Assembly: GCF_012184415.1 (NCBI RefSeq)
Contig: NZ_VTOX01000001.1
Coordinates: 992,001 to 1,056,000 of the forward strand
Source of the DNA: Ramlibacter lithotrophicus
Lineage (GTDB): Bacteria > Pseudomonadota > Gammaproteobacteria > Burkholderiales > Burkholderiaceae_C
Direction of reading: 5' to 3'
Length of the DNA: 64,000 nt
Positions 26,988 through 34,231 of the stretch are shown here, piece after piece. A model generated the notes under the pieces. The model had not been told where the DNA came from. It did no database searches and saw nothing but the letters and a program-made list of their open reading frames with translations. Numbering within the stretch: position 1 is the stretch's first letter; every line of letters starts with the position of its first letter. Both the position numbers and the translations under genes were made by a program.

Positions 26988-28330
26988 CACGGCAGCGGCA
27001 CCGCCGGACCACCTTCGCCGTCGGCCTCGGCCGGCGGCAGCAGCGCGCCGGCCTGCGCTTCCGGCAAGGCCTCGACCACCTTCAGGGCGCGGCGCATCTG
27101 GTTGGTGCGGGTCTGCGCCGTGTCCAGCGTGTCGGCGGCCTTGCGCACCTGGTCGCGCACCTTTTCCACCCAGCCGCCGTAGCGCTCGAACTCGGTCTTC
27201 ACCGCGCCCAGCACCTTCCAGACCTCGGAGGCCTGCTGCTCCAGGGCGAGCGTGCGAAAGCCCATGTGCAGGCTGTTGAGCATCGCCAGCAAGGTCGTGG
27301 GGCCGGCCAGCGTCACCCGCCAGTCGCGCTGCACGGCATCCATCAGCCCGGGCCGGCGCAGGACTTCGGCATAGAGGCTTTCGACCGGCACGAACAGGAT
27401 CGCGAAGTCGGTGGTGTGCGGCGGGCACAGGTAGCTCTCGCAGATCGACTTCGCCTCGGCCCGGATGCGCGCTTCGAGCGCCCGCGCGGCCGCTTCCGCC
27501 GCCGGGCCGTCGGCCCGGTCCTGGGCGTCGAGCAGGCGCTCGTAGTCGTCGCGCGGGAACTTGGCGTCGACCGGCAGCCACACGGCGCTGCCGTCGCTGC
27601 TGCGCCCGGGCAGCCGGATCGCGAAGTCCACCCGCTGGTTGCTGCGCGGCTTCGTTTCCACCTGCCGCGCGTACTGGTCGGCGGTCAGCACCTGCTCCAG
27701 CAGCGCTTCGAGCTGCACTTCGCCGAACATGCCGCGCGATTTCACGTTGGTCAGCACCCGCTGCAGGTCGCCGACGCCTTGCGCCAGCACCTGCATCTCT
27801 CCCAGGCCCTTGTGGACCTGTTCCAGCCGCTCGGCCACGTGGCGGAAGCTCTCGCCCAGGCGCGCCGCGAGCGTCGCCTGCAGCTTCTCGTCCACGGTGT
27901 TGCGCATCTCGTCGAGCTTGGCCGCGTTGGACTGCTGCAGCAGCGCCAGCTGCGACTCCAGCGTGGTCCGCATCTCGCCGAGCCGGCGCGCGTTGGACTC
28001 GCCCAGCGTCTGCAGCTGGAGGGTCATCGTGTCGGCCAGCGTCTTCTGCAGCAGCGACAGCTGCTGCCCGAACGCGTCGATCTGGCTGTTCTGCGTGCGC
28101 GTCGTTTCGGCTCCCTGCCGCAACAGCGCGGCCTGGAAGGTCGCGATCGTCTGCGTCAGTTCGGTGCGGGCAGCGCGCGAGGACTCGCTGATCTCGCGCC
28201 GCAGTTCACGCTCGAGCCGCTCGCTCGCGGCGAGGAGCTCGACCCGCGCCGGGTCGCGCCGCAGCAGCAGCGCCAGCAGCAGCGCCAGGTTGGCGGCGCC
28301 CAGGCCGATGGCGAGCCACAGTTCGATCAC
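26987..28330 (-). CDS. rmuC: DNA recombination protein RmuC
   Basis: This 447-residue protein has an N-terminal membrane helix (LWLAIGLGAANLALLLALLL), a long coiled coil rich in Gln/Leu at about residues 30-170, and the conserved RmuC nuclease-like domain with GMFGEVQLEALLEQVL, LPVDAKFPRDDYERLL and VESLYAEVL. RmuC limits inversion at short inverted repeats; its nuclease activity is inferred from the fold. The GTG at 28330 overlaps the preceding gene's stop (GTGA). Confidence 0.92.
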   Translation of the reverse strand: MIELWLAIGLGAANLALLLALLLRRDPARVELLAASERLERELRREISESSRAARTELTQTIATFQAALLRQGAETTRTQNSQIDAFGQQLSLLQKTLADTMTLQLQTLGESNARRLGEMRTTLESQLALLQQSNAAKLDEMRNTVDEKLQATLAARLGESFRHVAERLEQVHKGLGEMQVLAQGVGDLQRVLTNVKSRGMFGEVQLEALLEQVLTADQYARQVETKPRSNQRVDFAIRLPGRSSDGSAVWLPVDAKFPRDDYERLLDAQDRADGPAAEAAARALEARIRAEAKSICESYLCPPHTTDFAILFVPVESLYAEVLRRPGLMDAVQRDWRVTLAGPTTLLAMLNSLHMGFRTLALEQQASEVWKVLGAVKTEFERYGGWVEKVRDQVRKAADTLDTAQTRTNQMRRALKVVEALPEAQAGALLPPAEADGEGGPAVPLP

Positions 28331-29316
28331 CGCGCCCGGCCCAGCACCTCGGGGTTCAGCGGCGTCACCGGCTTGCCGTCGACCAGGAACCCGACGAGGT
28401 TGTCGGCGGCCAGCCTGGCCATCGCCAGACGCGTCGGGATCGTCGCGCTGGCGATGTGCGGCGTGAGAACCACGTTGGGCACTTCGAGCAGGGCCGGGTG
28501 CACCTTCGGCTCGCCCTCGAACACGTCGAGGCCGGCGGCGGCGATGCGCCGCTCGCGCAGCGCCTGGGCCAGGGCCGCGTCGTCGACGATGCCGCCGCGG
28601 GCGATGTTCACCAGGTTGGCCGTGGGCTTCATCAGCGCGAGCTCGGCGGCCCCGATCGCGTGGTGCGACTCGGCCGAATACGGCAGCACCAGCAGCAGGT
28701 GGTCGGCCGTGCGCAGCAGTTCTTCCTTGGAGACGTAGCGCGCCTTGCACTCGGCTTCCAGCGCCGGGGCGAGCCGCGACCGGTTGTGATAGATCACGTT
28801 CATGCCGAAGCCGTGGGCGCCGCGGCGCGCGATGCCCTGCCCGATGCGGCCCATGCCGAGGATCCCCAGCGTGCTGCCGTGCACCTCGGTGCCCGCGAAC
28901 ATGTCGTAGGTCCAGCGCTCCCACTTGCCGGCGCGCAGGTAATGCTCGCTCTCGGCCACCCGGCGCGCGGTCGCCATCAGCAACGCGAAGCCGAAATCGG
29001 CCGTCGTCTCCGTCAGCACGTCGGGCGTGTTGGTGCCGAGCACGCCGCGGGCCGTCATGGCGGCGAGGTCGAAGTTGTTGAAGCCCACCGCCATGTTGGC
29101 GCAGACCCGCAGTTCGGGCGCCTGCGCCAGCACCTCGGCGTCGATGCGCTCGCTGCCGGTGGTGAAGGCGCCGGCCTTGCCGCGCAGTCGCTGCGCGAGC
29201 TCCGCCTTGGTCCAGGGCGTGTCTTCCTGGTTCGCTTCGACTTCGAAATGCCGCTGCAGCAGGTCGATGATTTCCGGGAAGACGCGGCGCGCGACGAGGA
29301 TGGTGGGCTTGCTCAT
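28327..29316 (-). CDS. D-2-hydroxyacid dehydrogenase (glyoxylate/hydroxypyruvate reductase, GhrB-like)
   Basis: The 329-residue enzyme has the NAD(P) motif LGILGMGRIGQGIARRG, the substrate-binding MAVGFNNFD and VNIARGGIVDD stretches, and catalytic Arg, Glu and His (VDDAALAQAL, LDVFEGEP, LTPHIASAT). It reduces glyoxylate or hydroxypyruvate, or oxidises D-glycerate. It is first in a dehydrogenase-rmuC-MFS run with overlapping ends. Confidence 0.92.
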   Translation of the reverse strand: MSKPTILVARRVFPEIIDLLQRHFEVEANQEDTPWTKAELAQRLRGKAGAFTTGSERIDAEVLAQAPELRVCANMAVGFNNFDLAAMTARGVLGTNTPDVLTETTADFGFALLMATARRVAESEHYLRAGKWERWTYDMFAGTEVHGSTLGILGMGRIGQGIARRGAHGFGMNVIYHNRSRLAPALEAECKARYVSKEELLRTADHLLLVLPYSAESHHAIGAAELALMKPTANLVNIARGGIVDDAALAQALRERRIAAAGLDVFEGEPKVHPALLEVPNVVLTPHIASATIPTRLAMARLAADNLVGFLVDGKPVTPLNPEVLGRAR

Positions 29317-29445
29317 GGGACTGGAGGCAGTGTTCGCGCCGGGCCACGCGCCCGGCCGCGGGATGTTGGGAGACGCCGATTATGCGGGGCTTGCCGTCGA
29401 GCCGCGGCCGCATTGCGCGCGTGTGCCCGCCATGTCGGCGATGAG

Positions 29446-29505
29446 CCTACGAAAGTGTTCACGCGCCTCCTACCGGCCGCGCCGGAGGGCCCTCCTACAG
29501 TGTTC
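29446..29505 (+). promoter_or_regulatory. Duplicated CCTAC/GTGTTC motif upstream of csbD
   Basis: The 239-bp gap between the dehydrogenase and the CsbD gene contains CCTACGAAAGTGTTC (29446-29460) and CCTACAGTGTTC (29494-29505), the second 51 bp before the CsbD start. No standard sigma-70 hexamers were seen. It may be an alternative-sigma promoter or activator site; function unassigned. Confidence 0.3.
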
Positions 29506-29555
29506 GCATGCCGCCGGCCTTCGCCCGGGTGGCGATCGAACCCATGGAGTCCAGC

Positions 29556-29777
29556 ATGAATCATGACCGCATCGAAGGCAACTGGAAGCAGATGAAGGGC
29601 AAGGTGAAGGAGCAGTGGGGCAAGCTCACCGACGACGACCTGGACGTCATCGCCGGGCGGCGCGACCAGCTCCTGGGCCGCATCCAGGAGCGGCATGGCC
29701 TGGCCAGGGACGAGGCGCAGCGGCAGGTCGACACCTTCGAGCGCCGCAACCCGGACTTCTTCTTCGAGAAATCCTGA
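29556..29777 (+). CDS. CsbD family stress protein
   Basis: The 73-residue hydrophilic protein begins MNHDRIEGNWKQMKGKVKEQ and continues WGKLTDDDLDVIAGRRDQLL, the hallmark of the CsbD family. These small proteins are induced by general stress (sigma-B in Bacillus; various sigma factors in proteobacteria), but their molecular role is unknown. GGAG lies seven bases before the chosen ATG; an in-frame ATG four codons upstream is less well placed. It converges on the thioesterase gene. Confidence 0.93.
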   Translation: MNHDRIEGNWKQMKGKVKEQWGKLTDDDLDVIAGRRDQLLGRIQERHGLARDEAQRQVDTFERRNPDFFFEKS

Positions 29778-29798
29778 GCGGGCCGCTGCCGGCGCCCC

Positions 29799-30245
29799 TC
29801 AGCGCAGCGTCTCGAGCACCGCCAGGAGCTTGCCCGGCAGCGGCACCGGCCGTCGTGTCTCGCGATCGACGTAGACGTGCACGAAGTGGCCGCGCGCGGC
29901 GGTGAGCGGCTGGCCCTGCCCGAACAACCCCACCTCGTAGCGGACGCTGGACGTGCCGATCGAAGCCACGCGCAGGCCGCCTTCGACGGTCTGCGGAAAC
30001 TCCAGTGGGGCGAAGTAATTGCAGTGGGTCTCCACCACCAGTCCGATGGTCTGTCCCTGCTGCACGTCGAGCGCGCCCTGCTCGATCAGGCAGGCATTGA
30101 CCACGGTGTCGAACCAGCTGTAGTAGACGACGTTGTTCACGTGGCCGTACGCATCGTTGTCCATCCAGCGCGTGGTGATCGTGCGGAATGCGCGGTAGTC
30201 GCCGCGCGCGGCGGGTTGCGGTTTCGCGGCAGGAGCGGGCGTCAT
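29799..30245 (-). CDS. 4-hydroxybenzoyl-CoA thioesterase-type (YbgC-like) acyl-CoA thioesterase
   Basis: This 148-residue hot-dog-fold protein has the catalytic signature WMDNDAYGHVNNVVYYSWFD, with the aspartate two residues before AYGHVNN. The family hydrolyses acyl-CoA or aryl-CoA thioesters; the substrate is unknown. Its ATG overlaps the stop of the histone-deacetylase-like gene (ATGA), so the two form one transcription unit. Confidence 0.9.
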   Translation of the reverse strand: MTPAPAAKPQPAARGDYRAFRTITTRWMDNDAYGHVNNVVYYSWFDTVVNACLIEQGALDVQQGQTIGLVVETHCNYFAPLEFPQTVEGGLRVASIGTSSVRYEVGLFGQGQPLTAARGHFVHVYVDRETRRPVPLPGKLLAVLETLR

Positions 30246-31192
30246 GGGCGGAGATTCTGCCAGCGGCACCAGTACTCGCTGGCGATTGCGAAGGTGTTCA
30301 CCTGGACCTGCACGGTGTCCTCGATCCGCACTCCGTAGCCGCCGGCCATGCACAGGGCCAAGGGCACGCGGCGCTGCCACGCCCAGTCGAAGACCAGGCG
30401 GTCGCGCGCCTGCAGTCCGCCGAAACTGAGCTCCAGCCGCCCGAGCCGGTCGCCCTCGTGCGGGTCGGCCCCGGCCAGGTAGATGACCAGCCCGGGCGCG
30501 AAGCGCCGTTCGAGCCGGGCCAGTGCCGACTCCAGCGCCTGCAGGTACTCGCCGTCACCGCAGCCGTCCGGCAGGTCGACGTCCAGATCGCCGGCCTGCT
30601 TGCGAAACGGGAAGTTGCGTGCGCCGTGCATCGACAGCGTGAAGACGGAGTCGTCACCCCGAAAGATGGCAGCCGTGCCGTTGCCCTGGTGCACGTCGAG
30701 GTCGATCACCACGACCCTCAGCGGCTCGCCGCCGCCGGGCCCGGGTGGAGCCGGCGCCCTGCCCCGTTCGGCCTGCATCAGCCGCGCTGCCACGGCAGCA
30801 TCGTTGAAGACGCAGAAGCCGCTGCCCTTGTCGCTGGACGCGTGGTGCGTGCCGCCCGCGATGTTCGCGGCCACCCCTTCGCGCAGCGCCACGCGCGCGG
30901 CGGCGATCGTGGCGCCGACCGACCGCCTGGCGCGATCGACCATCGCTTCGCTCCACGGAAAGCCGATCTCGCGCATCGCCGGGGCCGCGATGGCGCCGGT
31001 GCAGATTGCCTGGATGTAAGCCGGCTGGTGTGCGAGTGCGAGTTCGCCGATCGAGGCCGGCTCGGCCTGCCTGAGCTGGATTCCCTCGACCTCGGCCGGG
31101 AGGCGGTCGCGCAGCAACTGGTACTTCGCCATCGGGAAGCGGTGCCCGGTCGGCAGTGGCAGCACGAACTGCGTTGCGTAGAAGACCTGCAT
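30242..31192 (-). CDS. Histone deacetylase-like amidohydrolase (class IV/AcuC type)
   Basis: The 316-residue protein has the arginase-deacetylase fold motifs: GGTHHASSDKGSGFCVFNDA (the His-His charge relay), VVVIDLDVHQGNGTA and AGADPHEGDRLGRL (zinc ligands Asp, His, Asp), and CMAGGYG with the transition-state Tyr. Bacterial members deacetylate acetyl-lysine proteins, polyamines or acetoin-pathway enzymes. It is divergent from the phasin gene and translationally coupled to a thioesterase; one of two phasin-promoter repeats lies 53 bp upstream of its start. Confidence 0.88.
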   Translation of the reverse strand: MQVFYATQFVLPLPTGHRFPMAKYQLLRDRLPAEVEGIQLRQAEPASIGELALAHQPAYIQAICTGAIAAPAMREIGFPWSEAMVDRARRSVGATIAAARVALREGVAANIAGGTHHASSDKGSGFCVFNDAAVAARLMQAERGRAPAPPGPGGGEPLRVVVIDLDVHQGNGTAAIFRGDDSVFTLSMHGARNFPFRKQAGDLDVDLPDGCGDGEYLQALESALARLERRFAPGLVIYLAGADPHEGDRLGRLELSFGGLQARDRLVFDWAWQRRVPLALCMAGGYGVRIEDTVQVQVNTFAIASEYWCRWQNLRP

Positions 31193-31244
31193 GGACCCGG
31201 ATTGTCGCAACCAGGGGCTTCTTCCAGCTCGACCGCAAAATATT

Positions 31245-31259
31245 TGCTGCACTGCACCA
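31245..31259. promoter_or_regulatory. Operator-like repeat 1 (TGCTGCACTGCACCA)
   Basis: First of two identical 15-bp copies, with palindromic core TGCACTGCA. It lies upstream of the phasin -35 and also in front of the divergent deacetylase gene. CTGCA-rich palindromes are the kind of site bound by PhaR at phasin promoters; assignment is inferred. Confidence 0.55.
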
Positions 31260-31267
31260 AAAAACCC

Positions 31268-31295
31268 TTGCAAACGTTCCGGACGTCCTTATAAT
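31268..31295 (+). promoter_or_regulatory. Sigma-70 promoter of the phasin gene (TTGCAA-16-TATAAT)
   Basis: TTGCAA (31268-31273), 16-bp spacer, perfect TATAAT (31290-31295). CTTGCA with a 17-bp spacer is an alternative reading. It lies exactly between the two 15-bp operator-like repeats and 83 bp before the phasin ATG. Confidence 0.75.
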
Positions 31296-31302
31296 TCGTT
31301 CA

Positions 31303-31317
31303 TGCTGCACTGCACCA
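31303..31317. promoter_or_regulatory. Operator-like repeat 2 (TGCTGCACTGCACCA)
   Basis: Second identical copy, 58 bp from the first. It covers the predicted transcription start (about 31302), a typical repressor position. Confidence 0.6.
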
Positions 31318-31378
31318 TTACTGGCTCGGCCAAGGGTTCGGCGCAGGTTCCTGCCCCCTCATCCTCTGGAGAATCGTC

Positions 31379-31930
31379 ATGCTGACCACCGAACAAGTCC
31401 TGGCCTCGCAAAAAGCCACCCTCGACACCCTCTTCGGCCTCACCGGCAAAGCCTTCGAAGGCGTGGAAAAGCTGGTCGAGCTGAACGTCACCGCCTCGAA
31501 GGCCGCGCTGGCCGAAGTCGCCGGTTCGACCCAGGCCCTGCTGGCCGTGAAGGACCCGCAGGAACTGCTGGCCCTGCAGACTGCCATGTTCCAGCCGCTG
31601 GCCGAGAAGACGGCCGCGTACAGCCGGCACGTCTACGACATCGCCACCGGCACCAGCGCCGAGTTCAGCCGCACGTTCGAGGAGCAGGCGGCGGAAGCCC
31701 AGCGCAAGTTCCTGGCCGTGGTCGACAGCGCTTCCAGGAACGCCCCCGCCGGCAGCGAGACGGCCGTGGCCGTGCTGAAGAGTGCGATCGCCGCAGGCAC
31801 CAACGCGATGGAGAGCGTGCAGAAGGCCGTGAAGCAGGCGTCCGAAGTCGCCGAGGCGAACTTCAACGCCGTCGCCAACCAGGCCGTGAACGCCGCCAAG
31901 GGCGGTTCGGCCAAGAAGCGCACCTCTTGA
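31379..31930 (+). CDS. phaP: Phasin (polyhydroxyalkanoate granule-associated protein)
   Basis: The 183-residue protein is helical and Ala-rich. It starts [20 protein letters not shown], has the Phasin_2 pattern with [17 protein letters not shown], and ends in a lysine-rich AKKRTS tail. Phasins coat PHB granules and control their size. GGAG precedes the ATG. The strong promoter flanked by two CTGCAC-type repeats suggests repression by a PhaR-like regulator that is titrated by PHB. A strong terminator follows. Confidence 0.93.
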   Translation: MLTTEQVLASQKATLDTLFGLTGKAFEGVEKLVELNVTASKAALAEVAGSTQALLAVKDPQELLALQTAMFQPLAEKTAAYSRHVYDIATGTSAEFSRTFEEQAAEAQRKFLAVVDSASRNAPAGSETAVAVLKSAIAAGTNAMESVQKAVKQASEVAEANFNAVANQAVNAAKGGSAKKRTS

Positions 31931-32081
31931 AACCACTGGGGCCAGTCCCCAGGTACTGAGCATACGGAACTCGCGCCGCCGCCACGCGTCTATCAAGAGA
32001 CTCTTGTGCGTGACTGAGCGGGAGTTCTTCAGGTTGTCTCCTCGGGTCCTTTCGACACCTCAACAGGTTCAGGGATCCTTC

Positions 32082-32110
32082 AACCCCGATCGAAAGATCG
32101 GGGTTTTTTT
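32082..32110 (+). terminator. Rho-independent terminator after the phasin gene
   Basis: Stem AACCCCGATC (32082-32091), GAAA tetraloop, stem GATCGGGGTT (32096-32105), then five more T. It lies 152 bp after the phasin stop; the intervening leader-like stretch holds a small CAAGAGACTCTTG palindrome and no gene. Confidence 0.88.
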
Positions 32111-32183
32111 ATGGTCGTCCCACGGGGCGAGGGAGCCCAGCGACGTCAGGGATGGACTCGTTGACCTGGATCAACAAGAAAGT

Positions 32184-32202
32184 AATGCGAATGATTCGCG
32201 TT
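32184..32202 (+). promoter_or_regulatory. Fur-box-like operator
   Basis: AATGCGAATGATTCGCGTT, with a perfect 6-1-6 palindrome GCGAAT-G-ATTCGC, in a rare AT-rich stretch 45 bp upstream of an iron-binding-protein gene. Geometry matches Fur sites; a possible -10 (TATCAT, 32209-32214) follows. Together with the 316-bp gap before it, this region holds only the phasin terminator and this operator. Confidence 0.6.
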
Positions 32203-32246
32203 TGGCATTATCATCTGAGCCATCCGCAACCTCCACGAGCATTCCG

Positions 32247-33290
32247 ATGATCAACAAGACCACCACCATCGCCGCCGTCCTGCTGACCCTGGCCGCGGGC
32301 GCCAGCGCGCAGGAACAGGTGCTGAATCTGTACTCGGCGCGGCACTACTCCACCGACGAGGCGCTGTACGCCAACTTCACCAAGGCGACTGGCATCCGGA
32401 TCAACCGGGTCGACGCCGACGACGCGGGGATCCTGGCCCGCCTGAAGGCCGAGGGCACCGCCTCCCCGGCGGACGTGATCCTCCTGGTCGACGCGGCGCG
32501 GCTCGTGAAAGGCGAACAGGACGGCCTGTTCAAGCCCGTGAAATCGAAGGTGCTCGACGACGCGATTCCCGCCCAGTACCGCTCGAAGTCGACGGCCGAA
32601 GGGACCTCGTGGTTCGGCTTCTCGACCCGCGCCCGCGTCGTCGTGTACGACAAGCAGAAGGTCCAGAGCGCGGACGTCGATACCTACGAAGAGCTGGCCG
32701 ACCCGAAGAACAAGGGCAAGCTGTGCATCCGCTCCGGCTCGCATCCGTACAACCTGTCGCTGTTCGGCGCGGTGACCGAGCACCTGGGCGAGCAGAAGGC
32801 CGAGGCCTGGCTCAAGGGACTGGTCGCCAACATGGCGCGCGCGCCCAAGGGCGGCGACACCGACCAGATCAAGGCCGTGGGCGCCGGTGAATGCCAGGTC
32901 GCGGTGAGCAACAGCTATTACATCGCCCGCCTGCTGCGCTCTGACAAGGCGGAAGACAAGGCGCTGATGGAGCGCGTTGGCATCGTGTTCCCGAACCAGT
33001 CCTCCTGGGGCACGCACGTGAACATCGCCGGCGGGGCCGTCGCGAAGAACGCCAAGCACGAGGCGAACGCCGTGAAATTCCTGGAGTACCTCGCCAGTCC
33101 CGAAGCCCAGAACTACTTCGCCAACGGCAACAACGAGTGGCCCACCGCCAAGGGTGTGAAGGTGAACAACGCGGCGCTGCAGGCGCTGAGCGGCGGCGGC
33201 GACTTCAAGGCCGAGACCGTGCCGCTCGCCGCGGTGGGCGCCAACCAGGTGAAGGTGCAGCAGATGCTGGACCGCGTCGGCTTCAAGTAA
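32247..33290 (+). CDS. Iron(III) ABC-transporter substrate-binding protein (FutA/FbpA-like)
   Basis: This 347-residue periplasmic protein has a signal peptide (TTTIAAVLLTLAAGASAQ) and the iron-binding class pattern: VLNLYSARHYSTDEALYANF at the N-terminus, LCIRSGSHPYNLSLFG, and the iron-coordinating Tyr pair in VAVSNSYYIARLL. A Fur-like box upstream fits iron control. No permease or ATPase follows; the SDR gene downstream has its own operator. It must therefore pair with a transporter encoded elsewhere. Confidence 0.92.
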   Translation: MINKTTTIAAVLLTLAAGASAQEQVLNLYSARHYSTDEALYANFTKATGIRINRVDADDAGILARLKAEGTASPADVILLVDAARLVKGEQDGLFKPVKSKVLDDAIPAQYRSKSTAEGTSWFGFSTRARVVVYDKQKVQSADVDTYEELADPKNKGKLCIRSGSHPYNLSLFGAVTEHLGEQKAEAWLKGLVANMARAPKGGDTDQIKAVGAGECQVAVSNSYYIARLLRSDKAEDKALMERVGIVFPNQSSWGTHVNIAGGAVAKNAKHEANAVKFLEYLASPEAQNYFANGNNEWPTAKGVKVNNAALQALSGGGDFKAETVPLAAVGANQVKVQQMLDRVGFK

Positions 33291-33365
33291 GCCGACCCGC
33301 GGCAAGGCCCGGCCGGCGCGCGCCGACTCCCGCGACCGGCCGGCGCCGCGCCGATGAACGCCCAG

Positions 33366-33387
33366 GCCCGCCTCGAGCGGGCTTTTT
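33366..33387 (+). terminator. Rho-independent terminator after the iron-binding protein gene
   Basis: Stem GCCCGC (33366-33371), loop CTCGA, stem GCGGGC (33377-33382), then five T. Confidence 0.8.
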
Positions 33388-33399
33388 GATGGGCCATAA

Positions 33400-33415
33400 T
33401 TGACGTGAACGTCAA
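33400..33415 (+). promoter_or_regulatory. LiuR/PsrA-type operator (TTGACGTGAACGTCAA)
   Basis: Perfect 7-2-7 inverted repeat 22 bp before the SDR start codon. ACGT half-sites of this geometry are known for MerR-type LiuR and related regulators of branched-chain amino-acid and fatty-acid degradation. Regulator identity is inferred; none is encoded nearby. Confidence 0.55.
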
Positions 33416-33437
33416 CGTCACTCACCAGGAGCGGGAT

Positions 33438-34196
33438 ATGGAGATCAAGGGCAAGGTATTCATCGTCACGGGCGGCGCCTCCGGACTGGGCGAAGGAACG
33501 GCGCGCATGCTCGCCGCCGCCGGCGGCAAGGTCGTCATCGCCGACATGCAGGCGGAAAAAGGCGAAGCCGTGGCGAAGGACATCGGCGGCACGTTCGTGA
33601 AGTGCGACGTCAGCCAGGAAGCGGACGGCCAGGCCGTGGTCGCCAAGGCGGTGGCCATGGGCAAGCTGATGGGCCTGGTGAACTGCGCCGGCATCGCGCC
33701 CGCAGAGAAGACCGTGGGCAAGAACGGCGCGCATTCGCTGGCCGTCTACACCAAGACCATCACGGTCAACCTGATCGGCAGCTTCAACATGATCCGGCTG
33801 GCGGCCGAGGCCATGTGCAAGAACGAGCCGGAGCCGACAGGCGAGCGCGGCTGCCTGATCTCCACCGCTTCCGTCGCGGCTTACGACGGCCAGATCGGCC
33901 AGGCGGCGTACAGCGCCAGCAAGGGCGGCGTGGTCGGCATGACGCTGCCGATCGCGCGCGACCTGGCGCGCAACGGCATCCGCAACATGACGATCGCCCC
34001 CGGCATCTTCGGCACGCCCATGTTGTTCGGCATGCCCAAGGAAGTGCAGGATTCGCTCGCCGCCAGCGTCCCCTTCCCTTCCCGCCTGGGCACGCCCGAG
34101 GACTACGCGAAGCTGGCCAAGCACATCTTCGAGAACGACATGCTCAACGGGGAAGTGATCCGCCTCGACGGGGCGATCCGCCTCGCGCCGCGCTGA
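33438..34196 (+). CDS. SDR 3-hydroxyacyl-CoA dehydrogenase (HSD17B10-like)
   Basis: The 252-residue short-chain dehydrogenase has the NAD motif [25 protein letters not shown], and catalytic Ser-Tyr-Lys in [20 protein letters not shown] followed by K. The [14 protein letters not shown] loop and overall length match type II 3-hydroxyacyl-CoA/2-methyl-3-hydroxybutyryl-CoA dehydrogenases, which act in isoleucine and short-chain fatty-acid degradation. The LiuR-like operator directly upstream fits that pathway. AGGAG precedes the ATG. Confidence 0.88.
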   Translation: MEIKGKVFIVTGGASGLGEGTARMLAAAGGKVVIADMQAEKGEAVAKDIGGTFVKCDVSQEADGQAVVAKAVAMGKLMGLVNCAGIAPAEKTVGKNGAHSLAVYTKTITVNLIGSFNMIRLAAEAMCKNEPEPTGERGCLISTASVAAYDGQIGQAAYSASKGGVVGMTLPIARDLARNGIRNMTIAPGIFGTPMLFGMPKEVQDSLAASVPFPSRLGTPEDYAKLAKHIFENDMLNGEVIRLDGAIRLAPR

Positions 34197-34231
34197 GTGC
34201 GGGCAGTCGGCAGCACCCTGCCTTGCGGCGG

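Noticed and set aside
31931-32081. Possible small RNA or gene between the phasin and its distant terminator
   Set aside because: No promoter and no coding pattern; it is more simply the 3' untranslated region of the phasin transcript, though RNA-seq could show otherwise.
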